Shown one piece after another: positions 17,019 through 24,752 of a DNA stretch of 64,000 nt (the stretch's first letter is position 1; each line of letters begins with the position of its first letter). The stretch comes from Streptomyces griseoluteus (GTDB taxonomy: Bacteria > Actinomycetota > Actinomycetes > Streptomycetales > Streptomycetaceae): positions 310,001 to 374,000 of the forward strand of contig NZ_SRRU01000008.1 in NCBI RefSeq assembly GCF_004784465.1, given 5' to 3'. The position numbers were made by a program, and so were the translations under genes. Under the pieces are notes generated by a model, which worked only from the letters and a program-made list of their open reading frames with translations, was not told where the DNA came from and searched no databases.

Positions 17019-17086
17019 CACTGCGGTGGTTGCCTTTCTGTCACCAGGGTCGGGGTGGCCGGTGCGCGGTCACCAGGGGTGGGCGG

Positions 17087-17482
17087 TCAGGTGGCCTGGG
17101 GGCGGCCGAAGAGGAGGTCGTAGCCCGCGGGGAGCTGGAACAGGATCTGTTCGAGGAGGTCGTCGTCGGCGGCGTCGGCGACCGTGGACAGGACGGCACT
17201 GACGTCCCAGGCGGCGGTGTGTTCGGTGGCTCCTTCGATCCAGGCCGCGGTCGCACGCACGAACCGCTCCGGTGACAGCGGCTCGGCGCTCTGCAGCGGG
17301 TTGAGCAGGATCAGGGCGAAGCCCTCCGGCAGCCGCGCCGCCAGCTGGGCGCGTACCTCGCCGATCAGGTGTGCCCCCAGCAGGGCGAGCACCACGCGGG
17401 CCGCGCGTTCGGCTTCCTGCGGGGTGCCGTACTCGCCGCGTTCTTTCACCTGGTCAAGGAACGCTTCCCGCCGCACAGTCAT
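17087..17482 (-). CDS. DUF2267 family protein (paralogue)
   Basis: A 131-residue DUF2267 protein with the same layout as its downstream neighbour (FLDQVKERGEYGTPQEAERAARVVLALLGAHL, ARLPEGFALILLNPLQ, LLEQILFQLPAGYDLLFG). Both genes follow hsp18 on the same strand, so they may belong to the same heat- or stress-responsive unit. The 100-base gap to hsp18 shows no strong hairpin. Function unknown. Confidence 0.82.
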   Translation of the reverse strand: MTVRREAFLDQVKERGEYGTPQEAERAARVVLALLGAHLIGEVRAQLAARLPEGFALILLNPLQSAEPLSPERFVRATAAWIEGATEHTAAWDVSAVLSTVADAADDDLLEQILFQLPAGYDLLFGRPQAT

Positions 17483-17585
17483 GCCGGCCGCCGCCCTTCT
17501 TCGGTTCGCTGGGGCAGCGGAGGACGGGCGAGGGGGAGATCGGATGGTGCCCGTCCGCCGCTGTTCAGCCCGTGTCGAGTCCGGC

Positions 17586-18017
17586 TCAGCCGGAGATCTC
17601 CTTGCGGCCGCTTCCGACGCCGATGGCGACCTTGCGGGGCTTGGCGCGCTCGGCGATCGGGATGCGCAGGGTGAGCACGCCCGCGTCGTAGTCGGCCTGG
17701 ATGTGCTCGGTGTCCAGTGTGTCGGCGAGCACGATCTGGCGGGAGAAGACGCCCAGCGGCCGTTCCGACAGCTCCATCTGCACGTCGTCGGCCTTCGCCA
17801 CGGGCCGGCGCTCGGCCTTCACGGTCAGCATGTTGCGTTCGACGTCGATGTCGATGCCTTCGGGGCTGACGCCGGGGAGGTCGAAGGCCACCACGTACTC
17901 GTCACCCTCGCGGTAGGCGTCCATCGGCATCGGGGACGGCCGGGACCATGTGGCGGGGCCCAGCAGCTGCTGGGTCAGCCGGTCCAGCTCACGGAACGGG
18001 TCAGTGCGCATCAACAT
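17586..18017 (-). CDS. hsp18: small heat-shock protein Hsp18 (Hsp20/alpha-crystallin)
   Basis: A 143-residue small heat-shock chaperone that holds unfolding proteins. The alpha-crystallin domain covers about residues 35-130, with the typical DEYVVAFDLPGVSPEGIDIDVERNMLTVKAERR and the C-terminal strand DAGVLTLRIPIAERAKPRKV including the IPI motif. ATG 18017 is preceded by GGAGG. It is divergent from the rheA-like gene. The intervening sequence contains the exact RheA operator overlapping a TTGTCA-17-TACAAC promoter for this gene, so heat derepression by loss of RheA binding is expected. Confidence 0.95.
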   Translation of the reverse strand: MLMRTDPFRELDRLTQQLLGPATWSRPSPMPMDAYREGDEYVVAFDLPGVSPEGIDIDVERNMLTVKAERRPVAKADDVQMELSERPLGVFSRQIVLADTLDTEHIQADYDAGVLTLRIPIAERAKPRKVAIGVGSGRKEISG

Positions 18018-18074
18018 GGGAAAACACCTCCAGGAAGGTCTCGGCAGTGGCTGCCAATGCGCCTCACTGACACC

Positions 18075-18103
18075 GTTGTAGCATGTCATCCGATGGATGA
18101 CAA
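18075..18103 (-). promoter_or_regulatory. hsp18 promoter with RheA operator
   Basis: On the minus strand TTGTCA (18103-18098) and TACAAC (18080-18075) are separated by exactly 17 bases, a good vegetative promoter for hsp18. The perfect inverted repeat TGTCATC-N5-GATGACA (18084-18102) covers the spacer and most of the -35 element. This is the operator described for RheA of Streptomyces albus. A further half site ATGACA occurs at 18121-18126, within the leader of the rheA-like gene. Confidence 0.88.
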
Positions 18104-18143
18104 ACACGGGGTCGTCCAACCGATGACATTGAGGGAGGTGGCC

Positions 18144-18776
18144 ATGAACCAGACCGAACAGCCGGCATCGTCCAGCGCCGACACACCGAGCCCGGCGTCG
18201 TTCCTCGCCGCCGCGGCAGCCCTGGACGCCATAGACGACGCCCTGCGGACCGCCCGGCACGAAGTGCATGGCACTGCCGAGACGCAGGACGTCGGCCCGG
18301 AGCGGGCGCTGGCCTCTCTGCTGCTGCTGAGACAGGTACGCGAGCAGCTCGCCGGATGGGAAACCGGCCTGATCGAAACCGCCCGTCAGGCGGGTGCCAG
18401 CTGGGCCGACCTCGCCCACCCCCTCGGCGTCGCCAGCCGCCAGGCCGCCGAACGCCGCTACCTGCGCGGCCGTCCCGGTCCGGCCGGAACCACCGGCGAA
18501 CAACGCGTCCAGGCCACCCGCGAACGCCGCGCCGCCGAGCGCACCACCGCCACCTGGGCCCGCCGCAATGCGGCCGACCTGCGCCGCATCGCCGGCCAGA
18601 TCGCGGCCCTCACCGACCTGCCCCCCGCGGCCCGCCCCCCGCTCAGCAGGCTCCACGCGGCCCTCGCCCACGACGACCCCGCCGAGCTCATCCGCCCCCT
18701 CACCGACACCCGCCCCCACCTGACCGGCACCCACCCCGACCTCGCCGCGCAACTCGACACCCTCACACCGCCCTGA
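18144..18776 (+). CDS. rheA: HSP18 transcriptional regulator, RheA-like
   Basis: A 210-residue protein matching the Streptomyces HSP18-regulator family: an Ala-rich N-terminus, a helical segment AIDDALRTARHEV, a helix-turn-helix-like region AGASWADLAHPLGVASRQAAERRYLRG (about residues 85-112) and a long charged helix after it. RheA represses hsp18 and acts itself as a thermosensor. GGGAGG stands 5 bases before ATG 18144. The family assignment is supported by the divergent hsp18 gene and the exact RheA operator between them. Longer upstream frames start inside hsp18 and are not credible. Confidence 0.82.
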   Translation: MNQTEQPASSSADTPSPASFLAAAAALDAIDDALRTARHEVHGTAETQDVGPERALASLLLLRQVREQLAGWETGLIETARQAGASWADLAHPLGVASRQAAERRYLRGRPGPAGTTGEQRVQATRERRAAERTTATWARRNAADLRRIAGQIAALTDLPPAARPPLSRLHAALAHDDPAELIRPLTDTRPHLTGTHPDLAAQLDTLTPP

Positions 18777-18968
18777 CCCCGCCCGTCTCGGGTGTGTACG
18801 GACGACCCTCCTTCTGCGCCCGGCACGAGGCCGGCAACCTGGCCTGATTCGACGTCGCCCTCGTCGACTTGATCTTCGGCTGCGCGACATCCCGCACAGG
18901 TGAGAGCGACGGGGCGGCACCTGGTGGCCGGTTGCGGTCCCCGGCGGGGGCCCCAAACATGGGCAGGG

Positions 18969-18994
18969 GGGGATCACTTGCGTGGGTGATCCCC
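18969..18994. repeat. inverted repeat upstream of the 19081 hydrolase
   Basis: GGGGATCAC (18969-18977) and GTGATCCCC (18986-18994) form a perfect 9-bp stem with an 8-base loop. There is no T-run after it, and it lies 87 bases before a start codon, so an operator or leader hairpin is as likely as a terminator for rheA. The 300-base gap from 18777 to 19080 contains no credible gene. Confidence 0.55.
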
Positions 18995-19014
18995 GACTGG
19001 GGTAGCCGTCACCG

Positions 19015-19037
19015 CGCACGGCCGGACCGGCCGTGCG
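19015..19037. promoter_or_regulatory. 23-bp perfect palindrome before the alpha/beta hydrolase gene
   Basis: CGCACGGCCGG and CCGGCCGTGCG are exact inverse complements around a single central A. The centre lies 55 bases before ATG 19081. The near-zero spacer makes an RNA hairpin poor and a dimeric repressor site plausible. The cognate protein is unknown. Confidence 0.5.
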
Positions 19038-19080
19038 ACGGGGCCCTCGCGTGCCCGAAGGAACAGCCCTAGGAGTGGCC

Positions 19081-20058
19081 ATGTCCGAAATCCCGCCGCC
19101 CGTCACCCCGTACCTCGAACCGGCCGCGAAGGAGCTGGCCGAGGCGACCGATCCGCACCCCCGGATCTACGAGGTCCCGCCGGAACAGGGGCGGGCCATC
19201 CTGGCGGACCTGCAGAGCGACACCAGCGTGCCCCGTCCCGATGTCGACGAGGAGTGGGTCGACGTGGACGCCGGCGAGTGGGGCACCGTCCGCACCCGCG
19301 TCATCCGCCCCAAGGGCGTCACCGGCCCGCTGCCGGTGCTGATCTACATCCACGGCGCCGGCTGGGTCTTCGGCGACGACAAGACCCACGACCGCCTCTT
19401 CCGCGAACTCACCGTCGGCGCGGGCGCGGTGGGCGTCTTCCCGGTGTACGACCGCGCGCCGGAGGCGAAGTACCCGACCCAGGTCGAGCAGAACTACGCC
19501 GTGGGCCAGTGGGTCCTCAAGCACGGCGCGGAACACGACATGGACACCTCGAACATCGCCGTCACCGGCGAGTCCGTCGGCGGCTGCATGTCGACGGTGT
19601 TCGCGCTGATGAACAAGGACCGCGGCGGCATCGACCTCAAGGCCCAGTGCCTGCTCTACCCGGTGACCGACGCCGGCTTCGACACGCCGTCCTACGCGCA
19701 GTTCGCCGAGGGCTACTACCTCACCCGCGACGGCATGAAGTGGTTCTGGGACGCCTACACCTCCGACCCGTCCCAGCGCTCCGAGAAGTACGCCGCCCCG
19801 CTCCAGGCGTCGCTGGAGGAGCTGAAGGGTCTGCCGCCGACACTGGTCATCACCGACGAGGCGGACGTGCTGCGCGACGAGGGCGAGGAGTACGCCAACA
19901 AGCTCCGCGAGGCGGGCAACGACGTCACCTCGGTCCGGGTCGCGGGCATGGTCCACGACTTCCTGCTCCTGGACAGCCTGCGCGACACCCGGGCGGCCAA
20001 CATCGCCCGCAAGATCGCCATCGACTTCCTGGGATCGGCGCTGCACGAGGACGACTGA
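19081..20058 (+). CDS. alpha/beta hydrolase, hormone-sensitive-lipase/acetyl-esterase type
   Basis: A 325-residue esterase of the HSL family. The oxyanion segment YIHGAGWVFGD, the nucleophile elbow GESVGG (about residue 168), the acid in VITDEADVLRDEG and the histidine in GMVHDF complete a catalytic triad. No signal peptide, so it acts in the cytoplasm. ATG 19081 follows AGGAG at 7 bases. It stands just before a dyad-controlled promoter and an acetoacetate-decarboxylase-like gene, suggesting ester hydrolysis feeding a catabolic route, but substrate is unknown. Confidence 0.88.
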   Translation: MSEIPPPVTPYLEPAAKELAEATDPHPRIYEVPPEQGRAILADLQSDTSVPRPDVDEEWVDVDAGEWGTVRTRVIRPKGVTGPLPVLIYIHGAGWVFGDDKTHDRLFRELTVGAGAVGVFPVYDRAPEAKYPTQVEQNYAVGQWVLKHGAEHDMDTSNIAVTGESVGGCMSTVFALMNKDRGGIDLKAQCLLYPVTDAGFDTPSYAQFAEGYYLTRDGMKWFWDAYTSDPSQRSEKYAAPLQASLEELKGLPPTLVITDEADVLRDEGEEYANKLREAGNDVTSVRVAGMVHDFLLLDSLRDTRAANIARKIAIDFLGSALHEDD

Positions 20059-20078
20059 GGCGGCCCGCCCGACGGAGT

Positions 20079-20126
20079 GTTGACGGTGCTTACATCGGTG
20101 GCTACGCTGATGTAATCACCGTCAAC
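20079..20126 (+). promoter_or_regulatory. promoter buried in a nested dyad (TetR-type operator candidate)
   Basis: TTGACG (20080-20085) and TACGCT (20103-20108) are 17 bases apart, a good promoter for the gene at 20149. Around it lie two nested perfect inverted repeats: GTTGACGGTG/CACCGTCAAC (20079-20088, 20117-20126) and TTACATC/GATGTAA (20090-20096, 20109-20115). Such symmetry over the RNA polymerase site indicates repressor control, plausibly by the TetR protein at 24.1 kb. Confidence 0.7.
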
Positions 20127-20148
20127 ATGCGTTGCCAGGAGCCGCGTC

Positions 20149-21069
20149 ATGCCCTCGTCCCAGTCCCCGCGTGAAACGGTCCAGGTCGACCTCGGCGGCC
20201 GCTCGGTCACGGTCCCCGAGGGGGGCCTGTACGACCGGTACCGGATGGACACCGATCTCGACGCGGTCGCCCGCGACCCCCGCGTCAGCGGGGTGGACTT
20301 CTTCCGGAAGCTGCCCAAGACCAAGGTCGACTCGCCCATCGGCGAGACCCTCACCCCGAACTTCTACTACCGCATCTCCACCGCCCGGCTCACGATGCTC
20401 GCGCCCACCCGCGCCATCCGCACCCGGCTGCCCCGCGAACTGGCCCCGCTGGAGGTCGCGCCGGGACTGGGCCTCGTCTCCGCGATGTTCTTCCGGTACG
20501 ACGTGTGCGACATCGACTTCTACACCGAGGCCGCCGTCGGCATCGCGGTGAAGCCCGCCCGCCACGGCAAGCTGGGGTTCTTCGACCTCGTCTCCGCGCT
20601 CAAGAACGAGCACCTCGACTCCTACGTGCTCTCCCTCCCGGTCAGCACCGAGATCGCCCAGGTGCGCGGCCACGACGGCTACGGCTTCCCCAAGTGGGTG
20701 ACCGGCCTCGACGTCGGCATCGACGCCCACCGCACCACCGCGCGGGTGGCCAACGACGCGGGCGGGGTCGACCTCGCGCTCTCCGCGCCCACCCCGGCCC
20801 AGAACAGCTACCCCAGCGGCAAGCGCGTCTCGTCGCTCAGCTCGTACACCTCGATCGACGGCGCCTGGCACTCCACCCTGAGCCAGACCAACGTGCTGTC
20901 GGCCGGTACCGCGCTCCTCCCGCGTGACCTCCGGCTCACGGTCGGAGAGGGGCGCATGGCCGACGACCTGCGCTCCCTCAAGCCGATGCGGACCATCCAG
21001 TTCGACGTCGTGACCGAGGGGCAGCTCGCCCTGCACATGCCGGTCCCCACCTCGGTCCGTACCCGGTAG
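20149..21069 (+). CDS. acetoacetate decarboxylase-like protein
   Basis: A 306-residue member of the acetoacetate decarboxylase superfamily: YYRISTARLTMLAP, TEAAVGIAVKP, LSLPVSTEIAQVRGHDGYGFPKWV and a C-terminal beta-cone region. Distant members decarboxylate or act on other beta-keto or aldol substrates, so acetoacetate itself is not assured. CAGGAG precedes ATG 20149. It forms a two-gene unit with the aldehyde dehydrogenase 14 bases downstream and is likely controlled by the nested dyad in its promoter. Confidence 0.82.
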   Translation: MPSSQSPRETVQVDLGGRSVTVPEGGLYDRYRMDTDLDAVARDPRVSGVDFFRKLPKTKVDSPIGETLTPNFYYRISTARLTMLAPTRAIRTRLPRELAPLEVAPGLGLVSAMFFRYDVCDIDFYTEAAVGIAVKPARHGKLGFFDLVSALKNEHLDSYVLSLPVSTEIAQVRGHDGYGFPKWVTGLDVGIDAHRTTARVANDAGGVDLALSAPTPAQNSYPSGKRVSSLSSYTSIDGAWHSTLSQTNVLSAGTALLPRDLRLTVGEGRMADDLRSLKPMRTIQFDVVTEGQLALHMPVPTSVRTR

Positions 21070-21083
21070 ACAGGAGCCCCGCC

Positions 21084-22664
21084 ATGACCACCGCCCCAGC
21101 CCCCCATGCCCCGCTGCCCGCGTCCCTGACGCCGGCCCGGATCGAGCGGCTGGCGGCACGCGTCAGCGCGGCGCCCGACGCCGTACGCGTGACCACCACC
21201 GCCCCTTACACCGGCGCGCCCCTGGCCGACCTGCCGGTCTCCACGCCCGGCGACGTCGAGGACGCTTTCGCCCGCGCCCGGATCGCCCAACGGAACTGGG
21301 CCGCGACCCCGCTGAGCCGCCGCAAGCAGATCCTGCTCCGCTTCCACGACCTCGTGCTCGCCCGCCAGGACGAGGCGCTGGACCTGATGCAGGCCGAGAA
21401 CGGCAAGACCCGCCGGGACGCGTTCCTCGAAGTCGTGGACATCGCCGTCGTGTCCCGCTATTACGCCCGCAACGGCTCCCGGTACCTGGCACCCAAGCGG
21501 CGCCGGGGCGCGGTCCCGCTGCTCACCCACACCACCGAGCTGCGACACCCCAAGGGCGTCGTGGCGGTCGTCTCGCCCTGGAACTACCCGCTGAGCATGG
21601 CCGCCGGCGACGCCGTCGCGGCGCTCATGGCCGGCAACGCGGTCGTCCAGAAGCCCGACACCCAGACCGCGCTCACCGCGCTGTGGTCGCTGGAGCTGAT
21701 GCGGGAGGCCGGACTGCCCTCCGGTGTCTGGCAGATGGTGATCGGGCGGGGCAGCTCCATCGGCGGCGCGCTGATGGCGGGCGCCGACTACATGATGTTC
21801 ACCGGCTCCACCGCCAGCGGCCGGAAGATCGCGCGGGACGCGGGGGAGCGGCTCATCGGCTCCTCCCTGGAACTCGGCGGCAAGAACGCCATGCTGGTCC
21901 TGGACGACGCCGACATCGAGAAGGCCGCCGACGGCGCCGTCGCCGCCTGCTTCCCCTCGGCCGGGCAGCTCTGCGTCTCCATCGAGCGTCTGTACGTGGC
22001 GGATTCGGTGCACGACCAGTTCGTGGACGCCTTCGTCGCCCGCGCCGAGCGGCTCAAGGTCGGTGGCGCGTACGACTTCAGCTGCGACGTCGGCAGCCTC
22101 ACCACGGCCGCCCAGCTCAAGACCGTCACCGAGCACGTCGAGGACGCCGTGGCCAAGGGGGCGAAGGTCCTCGCGGGCGGCAGGGCGCGCCCGGACCTGG
22201 GACCGCTGTTCTACGAGCCGACCATCCTCGCCGGTGTCACCCCGGACATGATGCTGTACGAGCAGGAGACGTTCGGGCCCGTCGTGTCCGTCCACCCGGT
22301 GCGCGACGACAGCGAGGCCATCGCGCGGGCCAACGCCACGCCGTACGGCCTCAACGCGAGCGTCTGGTCCCGCAGTGCCTCACGGGGACGCGCCGTGGCG
22401 GCCCGGCTGCACACGGGCACCGTCAACGTCAACGAGGCGTTCGCCGCCGCGTGGGGCAGCGTCGACGCGCCGATGGGCGGCATGGGGGACTCCGGCCTCG
22501 GACGGCGTCACGGTGCCGAGGGCATCCTCAAGTACACCGAGGCCCAGAACGTCGCCCACCAGCGCCTCCAGGGGTTCACCCCGCCGAAGAGCATCCCGCC
22601 CGAGGCCTGGGCGGCGCTGCTGACCGGCGCGCTGAAGGTGCTGAAGGCGGTCGGCTCCCGCTGA
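21084..22664 (+). CDS. gabD2: succinate-semialdehyde dehydrogenase (NADP+), GabD2-type
   Basis: A 526-residue aldehyde dehydrogenase. It has the cofactor region VSPWNYPLS and KPDTQTA, FTGSTASGRKIA, the general base in SLELGGKN (about residue 264) and the nucleophile in FPSAGQLCVSIER (about residue 296). Overall length and motifs match the actinobacterial GabD2 group, which oxidises succinic semialdehyde to succinate; other aldehydes are possible. CAGGAG precedes ATG. Co-transcribed with the acetoacetate-decarboxylase-like gene and followed by two strong hairpins. Confidence 0.88.
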   Translation: MTTAPAPHAPLPASLTPARIERLAARVSAAPDAVRVTTTAPYTGAPLADLPVSTPGDVEDAFARARIAQRNWAATPLSRRKQILLRFHDLVLARQDEALDLMQAENGKTRRDAFLEVVDIAVVSRYYARNGSRYLAPKRRRGAVPLLTHTTELRHPKGVVAVVSPWNYPLSMAAGDAVAALMAGNAVVQKPDTQTALTALWSLELMREAGLPSGVWQMVIGRGSSIGGALMAGADYMMFTGSTASGRKIARDAGERLIGSSLELGGKNAMLVLDDADIEKAADGAVAACFPSAGQLCVSIERLYVADSVHDQFVDAFVARAERLKVGGAYDFSCDVGSLTTAAQLKTVTEHVEDAVAKGAKVLAGGRARPDLGPLFYEPTILAGVTPDMMLYEQETFGPVVSVHPVRDDSEAIARANATPYGLNASVWSRSASRGRAVAARLHTGTVNVNEAFAAAWGSVDAPMGGMGDSGLGRRHGAEGILKYTEAQNVAHQRLQGFTPPKSIPPEAWAALLTGALKVLKAVGSR

Positions 22665-22678
22665 GACACCCGGACGCA

Positions 22679-22711
22679 GGCGGCGCGGCTCCCCGATGGA
22701 GCCGCGCCGCC
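22679..22711 (+). terminator. strong hairpin terminator after gabD2
   Basis: A perfect 14-bp GC-rich stem (22679-22692 with 22698-22711) and a 5-base loop, 15 bases beyond the gabD2 stop. No T-run, as is common in Streptomyces. Confidence 0.8.
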
Positions 22712-22736
22712 CGCGTCGTGGGAGGTCCCACCGAAG

Positions 22737-22769
22737 AGGCGCCCCAGGTACCGAGTACCTGGGGCGCCT
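22737..22769. terminator. second hairpin, bidirectional terminator between gabD2 and the OYE gene
   Basis: A perfect 15-bp stem with a 3-base loop CGA (22737-22751, 22755-22769), followed by TTG on the plus strand. It ends 13 bases from the stop of the convergent gene at 22783, so it can serve both directions. Confidence 0.82.
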
Positions 22770-22782
22770 TGTCGGCCCCGTG

Positions 22783-24027
22783 CTACGCGGCGCCCCGCGT
22801 CGTGCCCAGCCAGTCGCGGTAGCGGCGCAGCGCCCGGCGCTGCTTGCGCCGCTCGGCGATGAGGGCGACCGCCGGGTGGGTGCCCGGCTTGGGCCTGCTG
22901 CCGCGCGCGATCCGGCGCATCTGGTGGCGGACCTGCGCCATGCTCGCGGCCGACGCGAGCGCCTTGTCCGACCAGGTGACCGGCCTGAGCTGCCGCTCGG
23001 CCTCGCCGCCGGTGCGCCAGCGCTCCGGCAGGTCGGGGGTGACCGCGAGGGCGGTGCCCATCCCGATGACCGCCACCCCGCTGTCGAGGACGCGCTCGGC
23101 GGTCTCGCGCCGGGTGATGCCACCGGTCAGCATCAGCGGCACCGGGCTGGACCCGACCAGGTCCTTCGCCAGGTCCAGGAAGTACGCCTCACGCGCCTGC
23201 GTGCGCGCGTCGGCGGCCCGGCCGGACATCGCCGGGCTCTCGTAGCTGCCGCCGGACAGCTCGACCAGGTCGACACCGAGCGGCGCGAGCATCTCGATCA
23301 CCTGGCGCGCGTCGTCCGCGTCGAAGCCGCCGCGCTGGAAGTCGGCCGAATTGAGCTTGACCGCGACCGCGAAGGAGGGCGACACGGCGGCCCGTACGGC
23401 GCGGACCACGTCCAGCAGCATCCGGGCTCGGTTCTCCAGCGAGCCGCCCCACTGGTCGGTGCGCTTGTTGACCAGGGGGGAGAGGAACTGCGAGAGCAGA
23501 TAGCCGTGCGCCGCGTGCACCTCGACCCCGTCGAAGCCGGCCTGCTCGGCGCGCTGCGCGGTCACCGCGTACCGGGTGACCGTCTCCTCGATCTGCCGGG
23601 CGGTCATGGCGACCGGGCGGCCGAAGCGGCCGCTGTGCTTGCCCAGGTCGACGCCGACCGCGGAGGGACCCCATACGACGCCGGGCATCTCGGAGCCGAT
23701 CTGGCGGCCGGGGTGGTTGATCTGCATCCAGATCGCCCCGCCCCCCGCCTTGCCGGCCTTCGCCCACTCGGTGAACGGCTCCAGCGGCGCGGCCTCGTCG
23801 AGGACGACACCGGCCGGACCGGTCAGCGCCTCGGCGTGGACCATGACGTTGCCCGTGATGAGCAGTCCGGCACCGCCCCCGGCCCAGCGCCGGTACAGCC
23901 CGAGCAGTTCGGCTCCGGGCAACTGGCCGTCGGCCGCCATGTTCTCCTCCATGGCCGCTTTGGCGATCCGGTTGCGCAGTACCTGCCCGGAGCGCAGGGA
24001 CAACGGCCAGAACAGTTCGCTGGTCAT
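22783..24027 (-). CDS. NADH:flavin oxidoreductase (OYE-type, 2,4-dienoyl-CoA-reductase-like barrel)
   Basis: A 414-residue FMN TIM-barrel enzyme: LRSGQVLRNRIAKAAMEENMA at the N-terminus, MQINHPGRQ, GVEVHAAHGYLLSQFLSPLVNKRTDQWGG and the phosphate loop LMLTGGITRRETAERVLDSGVAVIGMGTAL. It lacks the extra Fe-S and FAD domains of full dienoyl-CoA reductases. It would reduce an activated double bond; the substrate is unknown. Divergent from the tetR gene across a shared dyad, so it is the most likely target of that repressor. Confidence 0.88.
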   Translation of the reverse strand: MTSELFWPLSLRSGQVLRNRIAKAAMEENMAADGQLPGAELLGLYRRWAGGGAGLLITGNVMVHAEALTGPAGVVLDEAAPLEPFTEWAKAGKAGGGAIWMQINHPGRQIGSEMPGVVWGPSAVGVDLGKHSGRFGRPVAMTARQIEETVTRYAVTAQRAEQAGFDGVEVHAAHGYLLSQFLSPLVNKRTDQWGGSLENRARMLLDVVRAVRAAVSPSFAVAVKLNSADFQRGGFDADDARQVIEMLAPLGVDLVELSGGSYESPAMSGRAADARTQAREAYFLDLAKDLVGSSPVPLMLTGGITRRETAERVLDSGVAVIGMGTALAVTPDLPERWRTGGEAERQLRPVTWSDKALASAASMAQVRHQMRRIARGSRPKPGTHPAVALIAERRKQRRALRRYRDWLGTTRGAA

Positions 24028-24053
24028 CCTGCTTTCCCCTCTCGATCTCCATC

Positions 24054-24097
24054 GCTTACAATGTGTACAGCGTTCACATTAGGTCAGGAATGTAAGC
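24054..24097. promoter_or_regulatory. TetR-type operator in the OYE/tetR divergent region
   Basis: AATGTGTAC-N3-GTTCACATT at 24060-24080 is a pseudo-palindrome with 9-base arms and one mismatch. It is nested in a second pair GCTTACA (24054-24060) and TGTAAGC (24091-24097). The site lies between the two divergent starts at 24027 and 24124, the usual layout for an autoregulated TetR repressor. Confidence 0.65.
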
Positions 24098-24123
24098 GCC
24101 GTAAACTTCAAGGAGTGTGACCT

Positions 24124-24708
24124 ATGCCTCAAGCGAGCAGCTCGTATCACCACGGCGATCTGCGCGCGGCCTGCCTGCGTGCCGCGCGGGAGCTGCTGGA
24201 GGAGGACGGCAGCGCCGGGCTGTCGCTGCGCGCGGTGGCGCGGCGGGCGGGCGTGTCGGCCACGGCCCCCTACCGTCACTACGCGGACCGCGACGCGCTG
24301 GTCTCCGCGGTGGCCGCCGAGGGGTACCGCGAACTCGCCGAACACCTGGCCGCCGCCCACCCCGAGCCCCGGACCCCGGACGAGCTCGCGTCGGTCGCCG
24401 TCGCCTACGTGCGCTTCGCGCTGGACCGGCCCGCGATGTTCCGGGTGATGTTCGCGGAGCCGTGCGATCCGAACAGTGAGGAGCGGGTCGCGGCGACCGC
24501 GGCCATCTCCGAGTACGTCCGCGGCATCGTACACGCGGTCTTCCCCGGCGTCGACCCGGACGCGTTGTCGACCACGGTGTGGGCACTCGTCCACGGCCTG
24601 GCCTTCCTGCACCTGGACGGCAAGCTCGACTCCTCGACGCCGGAGGTGGTGGACGCCCAGGTCCGCGCGGCGGTCCGGGCGCTGTTCAGCGTGTCGGCGG
24701 CCCCGTAG
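24124..24708 (+). CDS. TetR/AcrR family regulator (WHG-domain type)
   Basis: A 194-residue repressor. The N-terminal helix-turn-helix is clear (YHHGDLRAACLRAARELLEEDG, LSLRAVARRAGVSATAPYRHYADRDALVSAVA). The ligand-binding half begins around residue 75 and resembles the WHG class (VAYVRFALDRPAMFRVMFAE; WALVHGLAFLHLDGKL). AAGGAG precedes ATG 24124. It probably controls the divergent flavin oxidoreductase and perhaps the operon at 20.1 kb, whose operator also contains TTACA/TGTAA arms. Ligand unknown. Confidence 0.9.
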   Translation: MPQASSSYHHGDLRAACLRAARELLEEDGSAGLSLRAVARRAGVSATAPYRHYADRDALVSAVAAEGYRELAEHLAAAHPEPRTPDELASVAVAYVRFALDRPAMFRVMFAEPCDPNSEERVAATAAISEYVRGIVHAVFPGVDPDALSTTVWALVHGLAFLHLDGKLDSSTPEVVDAQVRAAVRALFSVSAAP

Positions 24709-24752
24709 GAACCGAGGTCATGTTGACAGTGCACATACTTGCTGCCTGACTC

